From Thermosynechococcus sp. M98_K2018_005 (GTDB lineage: Bacteria > Cyanobacteriota > Cyanobacteriia > Thermosynechococcales > Thermosynechococcaceae): a stretch of DNA of 39,074 nucleotides. Location: assembly GCF_015295825.1 (NCBI RefSeq), contig NZ_DVEH01000067.1:1-39074 (forward strand), read 5' to 3'. The position numbers and the translations under genes are program-made. The notes under the pieces are model-generated. The model ran no database searches. It saw only the letters and a list, made by a program, of their open reading frames with translations, and was not told where the DNA came from. Position 1 is the stretch's first letter; every line of letters begins with the position of its first letter. This document shows positions 1 through 9,736 of the stretch, one piece after another.

Positions 1-1391
1 AGCACCACCAAATGGGCGAAAAAAGCCAGATTCAACAGTGGGGGGCGATCGGCGGCGGTAAACAGCAGTTGACCAACAAAACCAAGGCCGAGCAGTCCCC
101 ACCAAAGATGGGCAATAACCCGTAGGGTTCGCGAGGCATAGTGTTGACTCAGATAATGCAAAATCAACCCCTCGATCGCCAGCGGTGCGAGGATAAAGCG
201 ATTGCTGTAGTAACGAACAACAATGCCAAGGGCAATGAGCACGAGTCCCGTCAAGCTATAGACCCAGCGCCAAGGTTGCGGCAAGCGTCGCCAGAGCAGA
301 CTGGTGCCAAGGTAGAGCACGCCAAAAACGACAAACACCCGACCCGTTCGCGTTGCCGACCACTGCCAGAGGGAGGCACTCAAGCCAAGGCCAATCAGCG
401 GGTTAAAAAGGGCGATCGCCTGACCATAGGGCTGTGGGGCAGTCTCCTGAGGGCGATACAGCGCCGCTGCACGCTGGCGATCGCGCCACTGATACCAAGG
501 GGGCAATACCGTAAAGCCCAACCAAGTCAATGCAAGAATGGCCTGTAATGCCACGACTCGATCAAGCCGTTGACCAGTAATAGACACCGTTAACATTAGC
601 CATCCCAACCAAAAGGCTGACAGCAGGAGCGATCGCCAGCCCTTCACTGCGTAAATTGCCCAACTGCCCAAGAGAATTAAAAAGGTGTAACTAGCCAAGG
701 CCAAGGGACGACTCATCTGTGTGTTGGAGAGCAGCAAAGGGGTTGCTAGGCCGCCAACCACACCAATCACCGCAAAAATGGCTCGATTTTGGCGCAAGGA
801 GATGAAAAATGTCCCTAGGGTCACTGCCACCATCAATGGGAAGGCCACGCCCCAAGGCATTACGGTCAAAAACTGATAGGCAGCAAAGATCGTGAGGTAA
901 TAGGTCGCAAGGCCGCCCCCCTGCAAAAACTGGCTAAAGATGGCTCGCCGCCGCAACCGCCAACCCAACCCCATCAGCACCGTGCCGATGATAAAGCCCA
1001 TGGCAACGAGAACCGCATCGGTAATCCAGCCCAATTCAACGGCGTACCGAAAGAAGAAGCCAATCCCCAACAGCAGCAGGACGATGCCGAGACGGTTAAG
1101 CCACAGTTCCCAATTTTGTAGCCAGTCAGCTTGCGAAGGCCTCACTGGGCGTAACGGTGGCACCGATGGGGATTCAGAAGCTTGGGGTTGTAATTCAGCA
1201 GCAGGGGCAGGAACAATCGCAGGCGGTTCCTCAGGTGGCGTTGATTGCCCTGAAGGTTCTGGGACTCCAGAAGAGGAGAGGTCTTCACGGAGAATGGCTC
1301 TTTGCAGAATTTCGAGCGATCGCTGAAGGGCAGCCACAGCGGCTTCTAAGTTTTCAAGACGACGCCGCAAGTCATCCCTGTCTGTCATCAT
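1..1391 (-). CDS. DUF2339 family multi-pass membrane protein (partial, 3' end outside window)
   Basis: An open minus-strand frame starts at a double ATG (1391 and 1388) and runs off the left edge without a stop, giving about 463 codons of a longer protein. The N-terminus is a short coiled-coil (RDDLRRRLENLEAAVAALQR), followed by a Pro/Glu-rich linker and then by many hydrophobic helices. The first helices read NRLGIVLLLLGIGFFFRYAV, and GLATPLLL occurs further on. Helix spacing and the phrase 'WLNRLGI..LLGI.FFFRYA' are typical of DUF2339 proteins as I remember them. The molecular function of the family is unknown. A weak AGGG lies just upstream of the ATG pair. It is divergent from the rlpA-like gene. 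Membrane location is well supported; any role would be a guess. Confidence 0.8.
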   Translation of the reverse strand, partial: MMTDRDDLRRRLENLEAAVAALQRSLEILQRAILREDLSSSGVPEPSGQSTPPEEPPAIVPAPAAELQPQASESPSVPPLRPVRPSQADWLQNWELWLNRLGIVLLLLGIGFFFRYAVELGWITDAVLVAMGFIIGTVLMGLGWRLRRRAIFSQFLQGGGLATYYLTIFAAYQFLTVMPWGVAFPLMVAVTLGTFFISLRQNRAIFAVIGVVGGLATPLLLSNTQMSRPLALASYTFLILLGSWAIYAVKGWRSLLLSAFWLGWLMLTVSITGQRLDRVVALQAILALTWLGFTVLPPWYQWRDRQRAAALYRPQETAPQPYGQAIALFNPLIGLGLSASLWQWSATRTGRVFVVFGVLYLGTSLLWRRLPQPWRWVYSLTGLVLIALGIVVRYYSNRFILAPLAIEGLILHYLSQHYASRTLRVIAHLWWGLLGLGFVGQLLFTAADRPPLLNLAFFAHLVV

Positions 1392-1907
1392 CTGGTTCCC
1401 TACGGACTATATCCCCGTTTTATGCGCTAGAGGAGAGAGCAATTCCTTGGGCAATGCACTTTATGAAGTGGCTAGAGGAGCATCCTAACAGGGGTAAAAC
1501 GGGAAACAAAATTGGGTGAGAAATCGTCCTATGACACACAGAAAAGGTCGCAAAAAGCAAATTTTCTCTTTTAGCTAAATTTTTATTTTCGGTGATCTGA
1601 GTCACAAAAATCTTCAGAAATTAAAAACATTTTGTTAAAAGTTTATAAATTTTTCTTATTTTCTTTCGTCAACTGTAAATTCCGTCAATATGCCAGTCTG
1701 CATAGGTTTCACCGCCTTCAGCGCTTTTTTATTCTTTTTCAAAATGTTTTCCACGAACAAAATGCCCCTGATGCTTGATTCTAGGCCTTCGTGGTAGGTT
1801 GAAACAGTTCCGCGATGAGAGCGAACACGGCACCAGTAGGGTTAACCCCTGTGTGATGTTGGTGCCCTACTGTCCAGCCGTATGGATGCCCTTTTTAACG
1901 GACGCCT
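1392..1907. other. AT-rich divergent intergenic region
   Basis: This 516-base spacer separates the divergent DUF2339 and rlpA-like genes. The stretch 1540-1760 is strongly AT-rich compared with the flanking genes. It presumably holds promoters for both sides, but I could not find a convincing -35/-10 pair. The right end (1829-1872) carries overlapping inverted repeats, listed separately. Short open frames here start without ribosome-binding sites and look like chance. Confidence 0.6.
1829..1872 (+). promoter_or_regulatory. Competing inverted repeats in the rlpA-like leader
   Basis: Three perfect inverted repeats overlap here. GGCACC (1829-1834) can pair with GGTGCC (1861-1866). CAGTAGGG (1834-1841) can pair with CCCTACTG (1865-1872). 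GGGTTAACCC (1839-1848) is self-complementary. The first two helices share bases 1834 and 1865-1866, so they cannot form together as full helices. The element ends 35 bases before the rlpA-like ATG. It matches no riboswitch class I can recall. It may be a switching leader, an operator for a dimeric regulator, or chance. Confidence 0.45.
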
Positions 1908-2843
1908 ATGAAAAAAACGCTTTATGTGGGTCTGACAACAACCACGTTGGCTGTGTTAGGAATCCTTTCCAGTAGCCGTGCAACCACAACGACACAAGCC
2001 CCAGACTCTGTTTCAGCCCCAGCCTCGCCGGTCGTTGCCACCAAAGTTGGTGAACGCCAATCCACGACCGCAACAACAACGCGGGCGATCGCCAGTCTGC
2101 ATCGTCACCAACAGCAAGGCCGCGAAGCCGTAACCGTCTATTTGCGGGGGATTCCCGTACTCACCTTCTTGGGTCAACGGGTAGCAGCCACAGAGGGAGT
2201 CAAAGTAGCTGCCGCTAGTGGCGCTGGGATACCAGAGCAAACCACCCTCTCAGAGGCAGCCCAGCAGGCAACCATTCTCACCGCTCGCCTCAATCAGCTC
2301 CACGAACAGGGCTTTGATGCCAACCTTGTGCGCGTGCGTTGGGATGCCCAACAACAGAACTATCGCATCTACGCCGACAAAGAACCTCTCCTGACCCTGA
2401 ACAATCAAGTCACGCTTCCCAATGGTGCACAACGCAACGATGAAAATGCCCTGCGCATTGCCAACCTGATCCGCCGCCAACTGGGGAATGCCCCTGCCCT
2501 AACCAGCGTAGAGGGCAGTCAAAATACCGTTGTGGCCATGGGACCGATTCGGATGCAGTTGACGGGTATTGCCTCGTGGTATGGTCCTGGCTTCCATGGT
2601 GCCCGCACCGCGAATGGCGAGCGATTTGATCAAAATGCCCTGACGGCTGCCCACCGCACCCTGCCCTTTGGGACACGGGTACGGGTGACGAATCTCCAGA
2701 ATGGCCGCTCAGTAGTGGTGCGGATTAATGATCGCGGGCCTTTTACGGGGGGACGGGAAATTGACCTTTCGCGGGGCGCTGCAGCTGCCATTGGCCTCAT
2801 TGGTGCCGGTGTCGGACCTGTACGCATTGACGTTTTGGACTGA
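1908..2843 (+). CDS. rlpA: RlpA-like septal/cell-wall protein with double-psi beta-barrel
   Basis: The 311-aa protein begins with a Sec-type signal peptide (MKKTLYVGLTTTTLAVLGIL, then SSSRA). There is no lipobox Cys, so it is probably secreted or periplasmic rather than a lipoprotein. Residues about 30-215 are a Thr/Ala/Gln-rich region of no recognised fold. The last 90 residues form the RlpA double-psi beta-barrel: GIASWYGPGFHGARTANGE, then AAHRTLPFGTRVRVTN and RINDRGPF. The first block contains the family's E and the last its catalytic D (family knowledge). RlpA proteins cleave or bind denuded glycan strands at the septum. Cyanobacterial members often have a long N-terminal extension as here. 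No SORE/SPOR peptidoglycan domain is visible. The gene precedes thiC in the same direction, but a -10-like box lies between them. Confidence 0.88.
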   Translation: MKKTLYVGLTTTTLAVLGILSSSRATTTTQAPDSVSAPASPVVATKVGERQSTTATTTRAIASLHRHQQQGREAVTVYLRGIPVLTFLGQRVAATEGVKVAAASGAGIPEQTTLSEAAQQATILTARLNQLHEQGFDANLVRVRWDAQQQNYRIYADKEPLLTLNNQVTLPNGAQRNDENALRIANLIRRQLGNAPALTSVEGSQNTVVAMGPIRMQLTGIASWYGPGFHGARTANGERFDQNALTAAHRTLPFGTRVRVTNLQNGRSVVVRINDRGPFTGGREIDLSRGAAAAIGLIGAGVGPVRIDVLD

Positions 2844-2869
2844 TCCCCACCCCCTTAAGGGCAAAGTGG

Positions 2870-2875
2870 TAGAAT
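2870..2875 (+). promoter_or_regulatory. Candidate -10 box for the thiC transcript
   Basis: TAGAAT lies about 10 bases upstream of the TPP aptamer, so transcription would begin almost exactly at the aptamer's 5' end. No good -35 hexamer is seen at normal spacing. A perfect palindrome CCCTTAAGGG (2852-2861) sits just upstream and may be part of the control region or the end of the rlpA-like transcript. Confidence 0.35.
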
Positions 2876-2882
2876 GAACGAC

Positions 2883-4369
<1,487 letters not shown>

Positions 4370-4372
4370 GGC

Positions 4373-5362
4373 ATGGCCATTGATTTCAAGGGGGGGCTAA
4401 TTGCGACTGCCCTCCTTTTTGATGTCACCAATGGTTTCCATGATGCCGCCAATGCCATTGCAACGGTGGTCGCCACCCGTGCCCTTTCCCTGCGATCGGC
4501 GCTCATCCTTGCTGCTGTGGCTAATTTTGGTGGTGCCTTCTTGAGTACGCGGGTGGCGCTAACCATTGAAGCAGGTATTCTCAACAGTAGTGCTTTGGGT
4601 GCCCATTGGTTTGGCGTCATCAGTGCCGCACTCCTTGGCGCGATAGGCTGGAATTTGCTCACTTGGTATTGGGGTTTACCCAGTAGTTCTTCCCACGCCC
4701 TCATTGGTGGCTTGGTGGGGGCAGCCCTCTTTCAAGTGTCACCACACATCATCTATTGGCAGGGGATTGTTAAGGCGGTGGTGATTCCCATGGTCGTGTC
4801 CCCCTTGGCGGCGATCGCCATTGGCCTGAGTTTCATGACCCTTGTCGAGAAATGGCGGCAATCGCAAGATATTCCCCCAGAGCACTGGCAACGGTTGCAG
4901 ATTCTCTCTGGAACATTGATGGCCGTTGCCCACGGTGCCAATGATGCCCAGAAAACCATGGGGGTGATTACCCTTGCCCTTGTGAGTTGGGGACAACTGT
5001 CACCCAATGCCGGTGTGCCCTTCTGGGTTATGGGTGCCTGTGCCTTGGCGATCGCGATCGGTACCTATGGCGGCGGCGAACGCATTATCCGCACCACGGG
5101 GGAGAAAATAACACCCCTTGACCCTGTGAGTGGCTGCTTAGCGAATCTCAGTGCCGCCTTGACCGTGGGGGCCGCGAGTCTAGTGGGCTTTCCCGTCAGT
5201 ACGACGCAAGTCGTGGTGGGCGCGATTACGGGTGCTGGCTATCGCCATCAAGGGGAAGTGAACTGGCAAGTGTGGGCACAAATTTTTATGGCGTGGGTGC
5301 TAACGTTTCCCGGTGCAGCCCTGCTGGCGATCGCGATCTCTTTTGGCCTATCCCAACTTTAA
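4373..5362 (+). CDS. PiT-family inorganic phosphate transporter
   Basis: The 329-aa integral membrane protein shows both PiT signature repeats: FDVTNGFHDAANAIATVVAT near the N-terminus and AVAHGANDAQKTMGV in the second half. These paired motifs come from the internal duplication of the family and line the ion/phosphate path. About ten hydrophobic segments span the rest. PiT proteins are low-affinity symporters of phosphate, often as metal-phosphate complexes (family knowledge). The ATG lies 3 bases after the thiC stop, so translation is probably coupled and the gene may follow thiamine-regulated transcription. The physiological link to ThiC is unclear. It ends 7 bases from the convergent SRPBCC gene. 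Confidence 0.93.
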   Translation: MAIDFKGGLIATALLFDVTNGFHDAANAIATVVATRALSLRSALILAAVANFGGAFLSTRVALTIEAGILNSSALGAHWFGVISAALLGAIGWNLLTWYWGLPSSSSHALIGGLVGAALFQVSPHIIYWQGIVKAVVIPMVVSPLAAIAIGLSFMTLVEKWRQSQDIPPEHWQRLQILSGTLMAVAHGANDAQKTMGVITLALVSWGQLSPNAGVPFWVMGACALAIAIGTYGGGERIIRTTGEKITPLDPVSGCLANLSAALTVGAASLVGFPVSTTQVVVGAITGAGYRHQGEVNWQVWAQIFMAWVLTFPGAALLAIAISFGLSQL

Positions 5363-5369
5363 GTCAACC

Positions 5370-5819
5370 TTAGGAAACCTGTGTGGGCTGCATCCGTTGG
5401 GCATACTCACGAAAGCGTTCGAGATCCGCTTGCAATGTACTTTCGACCACATGCCCCAAGAAAAGGCGATCCATAATTTGTCCCAGGACCCCCGGCATTG
5501 CATAGGAGACCGAGAGCTTAACAATTGTGCTGCCATGGCGATCGTAAAAGCGAATTGCGCCCCGATTGGGCAGCCCATCCACCGACTCCCACTGAATAAT
5601 TTGGTGCTTTACTTGGCGGCAAATGCGCGATCGCCAGCTAAAATGCCAGTTTCCCGTGGCCAATGTCCAGTGGGAGAGGGTGGGGTCTTCTTCGGTGATG
5701 ACCACAGATTCAATCCACTTCATCCACAGGGGCATTTTTTCTAAATCGGACCACAGAGCCCAGACGCGATCAACATCGGCTGCCACTTCAATCTGAACCG
5801 TATGCTCTAACCAACTCAT
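5370..5819 (-). CDS. SRPBCC/START-like cyclase-dehydrase family protein
   Basis: The 149-aa protein has the shape of the SRPBCC ligand-binding fold: an N-terminal strand ([19 protein letters not shown]), the usual W-x-x-L...P-x-W block, and a long C-terminal helix ([21 protein letters not shown]). These proteins enclose a hydrophobic pocket and bind lipids, polyketides or isoprenoids. Its ATG overlaps the last codons of the zeta-carotene desaturase by 4 bases, so the two are translated together. Context suggests work with carotenoid intermediates, for example as a carrier or assembly factor. This is inference only; no catalytic residues are recognisable. Confidence 0.85.
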   Translation of the reverse strand: MSWLEHTVQIEVAADVDRVWALWSDLEKMPLWMKWIESVVITEEDPTLSHWTLATGNWHFSWRSRICRQVKHQIIQWESVDGLPNRGAIRFYDRHGSTIVKLSVSYAMPGVLGQIMDRLFLGHVVESTLQADLERFREYAQRMQPTQVS

Positions 5820-7255
5820 ACGTGACCTCCTGCCAAAATCGCTTGGGCGGCTTGTCGTCCGGACATTGTCGCGCCCTCCATGCTGTCAATGTAGTCCTGC
5901 TGCGTATAGCTGCCCGCCAGGTAAAAGTTAGGAACGGGTGTTTTTTGGGGCGGACGATAGGGATCCATGCCGGGGGCTTCGCGATAGAGGGACTGCGCTA
6001 ATTTGACGACACTGTACCATGTCATGTTCAGATGGCGTGATGAGGGGAAGAGTTCATGGACTTGGCGCAGCACGTGTTGGGCAATCTCTTCATTGCTGGC
6101 TTTGATGAAGGGATCACCGGGGGTGAGCACCACTTGCAGTAGGGAGCCTTGACCTTCGCGATAGTAGTCCGCTGGGCTAGTGAGGGCCAGATCGGCAAAG
6201 CAGGAAAAGTCAGCATCAGCGGTGTAGAGCAGGTTATCAATACCTGTTGCCGCCACCTGTTTTTGTTGACTGGGGTCTTGCAGTTCCGTAACCCAGCCAT
6301 CAAATCGCAGTTGTACCGTGGCCACAGGTACGGCCTCGAGCTTAAAGATATTGTCAAAGGTCGGGTGCGATCGCCATGCCTCTGGAATCAGGCGTTGAAT
6401 CCCTGGCACATCACAGGCACATAGATAGGCATCCGCCGTAACTGTTTCTAGCTCTTCGCCTAGGGGAATCACCAACCCTTCCACCTGCCAAGTGCTCGGA
6501 TCCTCGCCGCGAAAGAGAATTTCCTTCACCCGTCGCCGCAGATGAATCTTAGCCCCCCGTGCTTCAATGTAGTTCACCAAGGGCTTGAGCAGGTATTCTG
6601 CCGGTGATCCCTTGAGCATATTGAGCCGTGAGGCAGTTGTTTTGGCAGCAAACATCATAAAGATCGTCAGCATACAGCGAGCGGACATGTGCTCGGTATC
6701 AATAAAGCCTAAGGCGTAGGAAATGGGATTCCAGAGGCGTTTGAGGCTATTTTCTGAACCGCCATGACGCCGAAACCATTCGGCGAAACTGACGCGATCT
6801 AAGGCGCGAATTTGGCGCATTGCCCCCTCATAGTCCACCAGACCCCGCACTACAGGACTGGTGCCAAGGGCAATGGCATTAAAGAATTTATCGGCAGCAG
6901 AGAGTTGACGAGTGGTGAAGAAGGCCTTGAGACCGTTGAAGGGGGCACCCAAGGGAAAGCGAAAATCCAGTTCCCCCACCCGACCACCGCGATTAATAAA
7001 TGTGTGGGTATGTTCCTTGGGCAGTAGGTTGGCGATCGCCCCCACCTTGGTCATGAGTTCAAAGAGATTGGCGTAGTTGTAAAAGAAAACATGTAGCCCC
7101 ATCTCAATGTGGTTTCCATCGGCATCTTGCCAACTGCTGACTTTGCCCCCCACAAAGGGACGGGATTCATAGATTTCAACACGGTGACCAGCATCCACCA
7201 AATCCACTGCGGCGGCTAAGCCGGCTAACCCTGCACCAACAATGACAACCCGCAT
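5816..7255 (-). CDS. crtQ: Zeta-carotene desaturase (plant/cyanobacterial type)
   Basis: The 479-aa flavoenzyme opens with the FAD-binding Rossmann motif [17 protein letters not shown], followed by [13 protein letters not shown]. The phrase [14 protein letters not shown] is characteristic of ZDS. The related phytoene desaturase has different residues there, so I prefer ZDS. The C-terminal flavin block [19 protein letters not shown], then SGRQAA, is complete. It converts di-cis-zeta-carotene to tetra-cis-lycopene at the membrane, passing electrons to plastoquinone (family knowledge). The ATG at 7255 begins directly with the Rossmann strand, as in homologues. It is first in a two-gene unit with the SRPBCC gene and divergent from the small gene at 7414. 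Confidence 0.96.
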   Translation of the reverse strand: MRVVIVGAGLAGLAAAVDLVDAGHRVEIYESRPFVGGKVSSWQDADGNHIEMGLHVFFYNYANLFELMTKVGAIANLLPKEHTHTFINRGGRVGELDFRFPLGAPFNGLKAFFTTRQLSAADKFFNAIALGTSPVVRGLVDYEGAMRQIRALDRVSFAEWFRRHGGSENSLKRLWNPISYALGFIDTEHMSARCMLTIFMMFAAKTTASRLNMLKGSPAEYLLKPLVNYIEARGAKIHLRRRVKEILFRGEDPSTWQVEGLVIPLGEELETVTADAYLCACDVPGIQRLIPEAWRSHPTFDNIFKLEAVPVATVQLRFDGWVTELQDPSQQKQVAATGIDNLLYTADADFSCFADLALTSPADYYREGQGSLLQVVLTPGDPFIKASNEEIAQHVLRQVHELFPSSRHLNMTWYSVVKLAQSLYREAPGMDPYRPPQKTPVPNFYLAGSYTQQDYIDSMEGATMSGRQAAQAILAGGHV

Positions 7256-7340
7256 CAGTGATCCCAGAAAACTTTACAGATTTTAACATTTTTCGCCCCT
7301 CGGACGGTTTCTTGCGCATTAAGAAACTTGGCAGAGACCC

Positions 7341-7367
7341 TTGTCCCCCAGAACCCTCGTCTATGAT
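7341..7367 (+). promoter_or_regulatory. Possible sigma70-like promoter for the 56-aa gene
   Basis: TTGTCC (7341-7346) and TATGAT (7362-7367) are separated by 15 bases. They lie about 47 bases upstream of the small gene's ATG. Spacing is slightly short, so this is tentative. Confidence 0.3.
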
Positions 7368-7413
7368 CAAGGTAAGTTGAAGTTTTTGAATCGCTCACGC
7401 TCACGGTGTGCTT

Positions 7414-7584
7414 ATGGCTACGCGTCGTGTCCTCGCCTTTCCCCTCTGGCAGTATTTGAACCAACGGCTATTTAGTCCGGGCTTTACCCTCAATCCCAAA
7501 CGGTTCTGGCGGCAGTATTACGATGCTTACCTCGAACGCTGCTGGCAAAAGGACTGTGCCTCTAAGGAAGAACCCTCCTGTTAA
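7414..7584 (+). CDS. Small conserved-looking protein, 56 aa, function unknown
   Basis: An ATG at 7414 opens a 56-codon frame ending in TAA at 7582. The product begins MATRRVLAFPLWQYLNQR, continues with NPKRFWRQYYDAYLERCW, and ends in a short Cys/Glu tail. It is rich in aromatic and basic residues, has no membrane segment, and has a normal codon pattern for this genome. Three cysteines (two near the end and one in ERCW) could bind metal, but no standard motif is present. It lies alone between the divergent crtQ and the downstream sir gene. I do not recognise the family. Aromatic-rich composition and its own spacing make a real gene more likely than chance. Confidence 0.65.
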   Translation: MATRRVLAFPLWQYLNQRLFSPGFTLNPKRFWRQYYDAYLERCWQKDCASKEEPSC

Positions 7585-7693
7585 TCGTTCCACAGGTTCG
7601 CTAAAATGAGATAGCTCACTTTCCCGATCAAGATTAGGGACTTTTAGCTGTCGTCATTTTGGTTACTTTCGCCTGTTGGAAGACAGAAATACC

Positions 7694-9595
7694 ATGGTTG
7701 CTTCGCCCCTCCCTGCCGATGCGGCACCGAAACGCTCCAAAATTGAGGCTCTCAAGGAACGGAGCCAACATCTACGAGAACCTGTTGCCACAGAATTGCT
7801 AGAACCAACGAATCGTTTTAGCGAAGAGGGGGTGCAGATCCTCAAGTTCCACGGCTCTTATCAGCAGGACAATCGCGATAAGCGGGTCAAAGGGCAGGAA
7901 AAAGACTACCAGTTCATGCTGCGCACCCGTAGCCCGGCGGGGTATATTCCGCCGCAGCTCTATTTAACCTTGGATCGCTTGGCAGATGAGTATGGCAATC
8001 ACACCCTGCGAGCAACAACACGGCAGGGATTTCAATTGCACGGCATTCTCAAGAAAAATCTGAAAGCAGCGATCGCTGCCATTGTCCGCAGTATGGGATC
8101 CACATTGGGCGCCTGTGGTGATTTGAACCGTAATGTGATGGCGCCACCTGCCCCCTTTCGCGATCGCCCAGAATATACCCTTGCCTATGAGTATGCCCAT
8201 CGCATTGCCGATCTCTTGACGCCACAAACCGGCGCCTACTACGAGATTTGGCTCGATGGTGAAAAGGTGATCTCCGGCGAAGAGCACCCCGATGTTAAAG
8301 CGGCCCGGCAGCGCAATGGTAATGGCACGATCTTTCCCAATAACGAAGAGCCCATCTATGGCGATCACTATATGCCCCGCAAATTTAAGTGCTGTGTCAC
8401 GGTGCCGGGGGATAACTCCGTAGATCTCTTTTCGCAAGATTTGACACTGGTGGTGATTACTGATTCCCAAGGCCATCTTGAGGGCTTCAATATCTATGCC
8501 GGTGGTGGTTTGGGACGCACCCACAACAAAGAAGAAACCTTTGCCCGCATGGCCGATGAAATTGGCTTTGTCCGAGCGGCAGATGTCTATGAGGCTGTGA
8601 AGGCGATCGTGGCCACCCAGCGGGACTATGGCGATCGCTATAATCGGCGCCACGCCCGTTTGAAATACCTGATCCACGATTGGGGGGTCGAAAAATTCAA
8701 GGCCAAGGTGGAAGAATACTTTGGCAAGCCCCTCGAACCCTTTCGCCCGCTGCCGCCGTGGCGCTATCAGGACTTTTTGGGCTGGCACCCCCAAGGAGAT
8801 GGCAAATTCTTCTATGGCCTGTCCATTGCCAATGGCCGCATCCTTGATCAGGGCAACTTCAAACTCAAGTCGGCTCTCAAGAAAATCGTCAAGGACTTTC
8901 AGCTCCCCCTGCGGGTCACACCCCACCAAAATCTGCTCCTGTGCGATGTCTCTCCCGATCAACAGGATGCAATTCAGCACATCCTTGAGCAGCACGGGGT
9001 GCGTGATGTCAATGCCATTGATCCCCTCGAACGCTATAGCATGGCCTGCCCGGCATTGCCTACCTGTGGCTTGGCCATTACCGAGTCAGAACGGGCAATT
9101 CCGGGGGTACTGGAGCGGATTCGTCGCCTCATGGAGCGGCTGGGACTCCAAGAGGAGCATTTTGTGATTCGGATGACGGGGTGCCCCAATGGCTGTGCCC
9201 GTCCCTACTTGGCAGAATTAGGCTTTGTTGGCATTGTCCCCGGCGCCTATCAGACTTGGTTGGGGGGAAGTCCCGATCAAACCCGCTTGGCGGAGGTCTA
9301 TATTGAGCGGTTACCGATTGCCGAACTGGAAACAGCCCTAGAGCCATTGCTAGTCTTTTATCGCGATCGCCGGCAGCAGGGAGAATCCTTTGGTGATTTT
9401 TGCCATCGGGTTGGTTTTGCGGCCTTGCGAGAGTTTGCTGCGAATTACGTTCCCACTGCCACAACAAAGCGCTATCGCGTGGATGTGCGGGCTGATCAAT
9501 ACCAACAACTCAAGGAATTGGCAGCAGCCAAGGGCATGTCTCTAGCAGCAGTGACCCGTGAAGCGATTCAGCGTTACCTTGAGCAATCGCGCTAA
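7694..9595 (+). CDS. sir: Ferredoxin-sulfite reductase with C-terminal RHH-like extension
   Basis: The enzyme reduces sulfite to sulfide with six electrons from ferredoxin. The siroheme/4Fe-4S ligands are visible: CPALPTC (C452, C458) and GCPNGC (C497, C501), in the order typical of the sulfite/nitrite reductase family. The two ferredoxin-like repeat halves are present, with [10 protein letters not shown] in the first. ATG at 7694 (633 aa) is preferred over TTG at 7676 because GGAAGA (7678-7683) sits 10 bases before it. After the catalytic domain, residues about 594-633 read like a ribbon-helix-helix unit: strand YRVDVRADQ, helix [12 protein letters not shown], then [17 protein letters not shown]. 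Plant chloroplast SiR is known to bind DNA; this tail could serve a similar purpose (inference). The tRNA-Cys gene follows. Confidence 0.96.
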   Translation: MVASPLPADAAPKRSKIEALKERSQHLREPVATELLEPTNRFSEEGVQILKFHGSYQQDNRDKRVKGQEKDYQFMLRTRSPAGYIPPQLYLTLDRLADEYGNHTLRATTRQGFQLHGILKKNLKAAIAAIVRSMGSTLGACGDLNRNVMAPPAPFRDRPEYTLAYEYAHRIADLLTPQTGAYYEIWLDGEKVISGEEHPDVKAARQRNGNGTIFPNNEEPIYGDHYMPRKFKCCVTVPGDNSVDLFSQDLTLVVITDSQGHLEGFNIYAGGGLGRTHNKEETFARMADEIGFVRAADVYEAVKAIVATQRDYGDRYNRRHARLKYLIHDWGVEKFKAKVEEYFGKPLEPFRPLPPWRYQDFLGWHPQGDGKFFYGLSIANGRILDQGNFKLKSALKKIVKDFQLPLRVTPHQNLLLCDVSPDQQDAIQHILEQHGVRDVNAIDPLERYSMACPALPTCGLAITESERAIPGVLERIRRLMERLGLQEEHFVIRMTGCPNGCARPYLAELGFVGIVPGAYQTWLGGSPDQTRLAEVYIERLPIAELETALEPLLVFYRDRRQQGESFGDFCHRVGFAALREFAANYVPTATTKRYRVDVRADQYQQLKELAAAKGMSLAAVTREAIQRYLEQSR

Positions 9596-9605
9596 AACAG
9601 GCAAG

Positions 9606-9620
9606 GATAGGATGCCTATC
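9606..9620. repeat. Perfect inverted repeat between sir and tRNA-Cys
   Basis: GATAGG and CCTATC are perfect reverse complements around a 3-base centre. The repeat begins 11 bases after the sir stop and ends 6 bases before a TATAAT box, so it covers the place where a -35 element would lie. It could be an operator or the base of a weak sir terminator; no T-run follows it. Confidence 0.45.
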
Positions 9621-9626
9621 GGCTGC

Positions 9627-9632
9627 TATAAT
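9627..9632 (+). promoter_or_regulatory. -10 box for tRNA-Cys
   Basis: A consensus TATAAT lies 17 bases before the first base of tRNA-Cys. No clear -35 hexamer accompanies it; the inverted repeat at 9606-9620 overlaps that position. Confidence 0.5.
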
Positions 9633-9649
9633 GAGGAATTGCCAAATAG

Positions 9650-9721
<72 letters not shown>

Positions 9722-9736
9722 TGATACTTCCGTGGG

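Noticed and set aside
1760-1907. c-di-AMP (ydaO) riboswitch upstream of the RlpA-like gene
   Set aside because: The class is known before wall genes, but its conserved blocks (GGGGTGAATCC-like and CAGCTAACC-like) are not present.
1775-1975. 66-aa open frame before the RlpA-like gene
   Set aside because: It overlaps the signal-peptide start of the real gene in another frame and covers the inverted repeats; no ribosome-binding site and no conserved feature.
7964-8995. 343-aa open frame on the minus strand
   Set aside because: It lies wholly inside the strongly conserved sulfite reductase gene and matches no family. It is a shadow of biased codon use.
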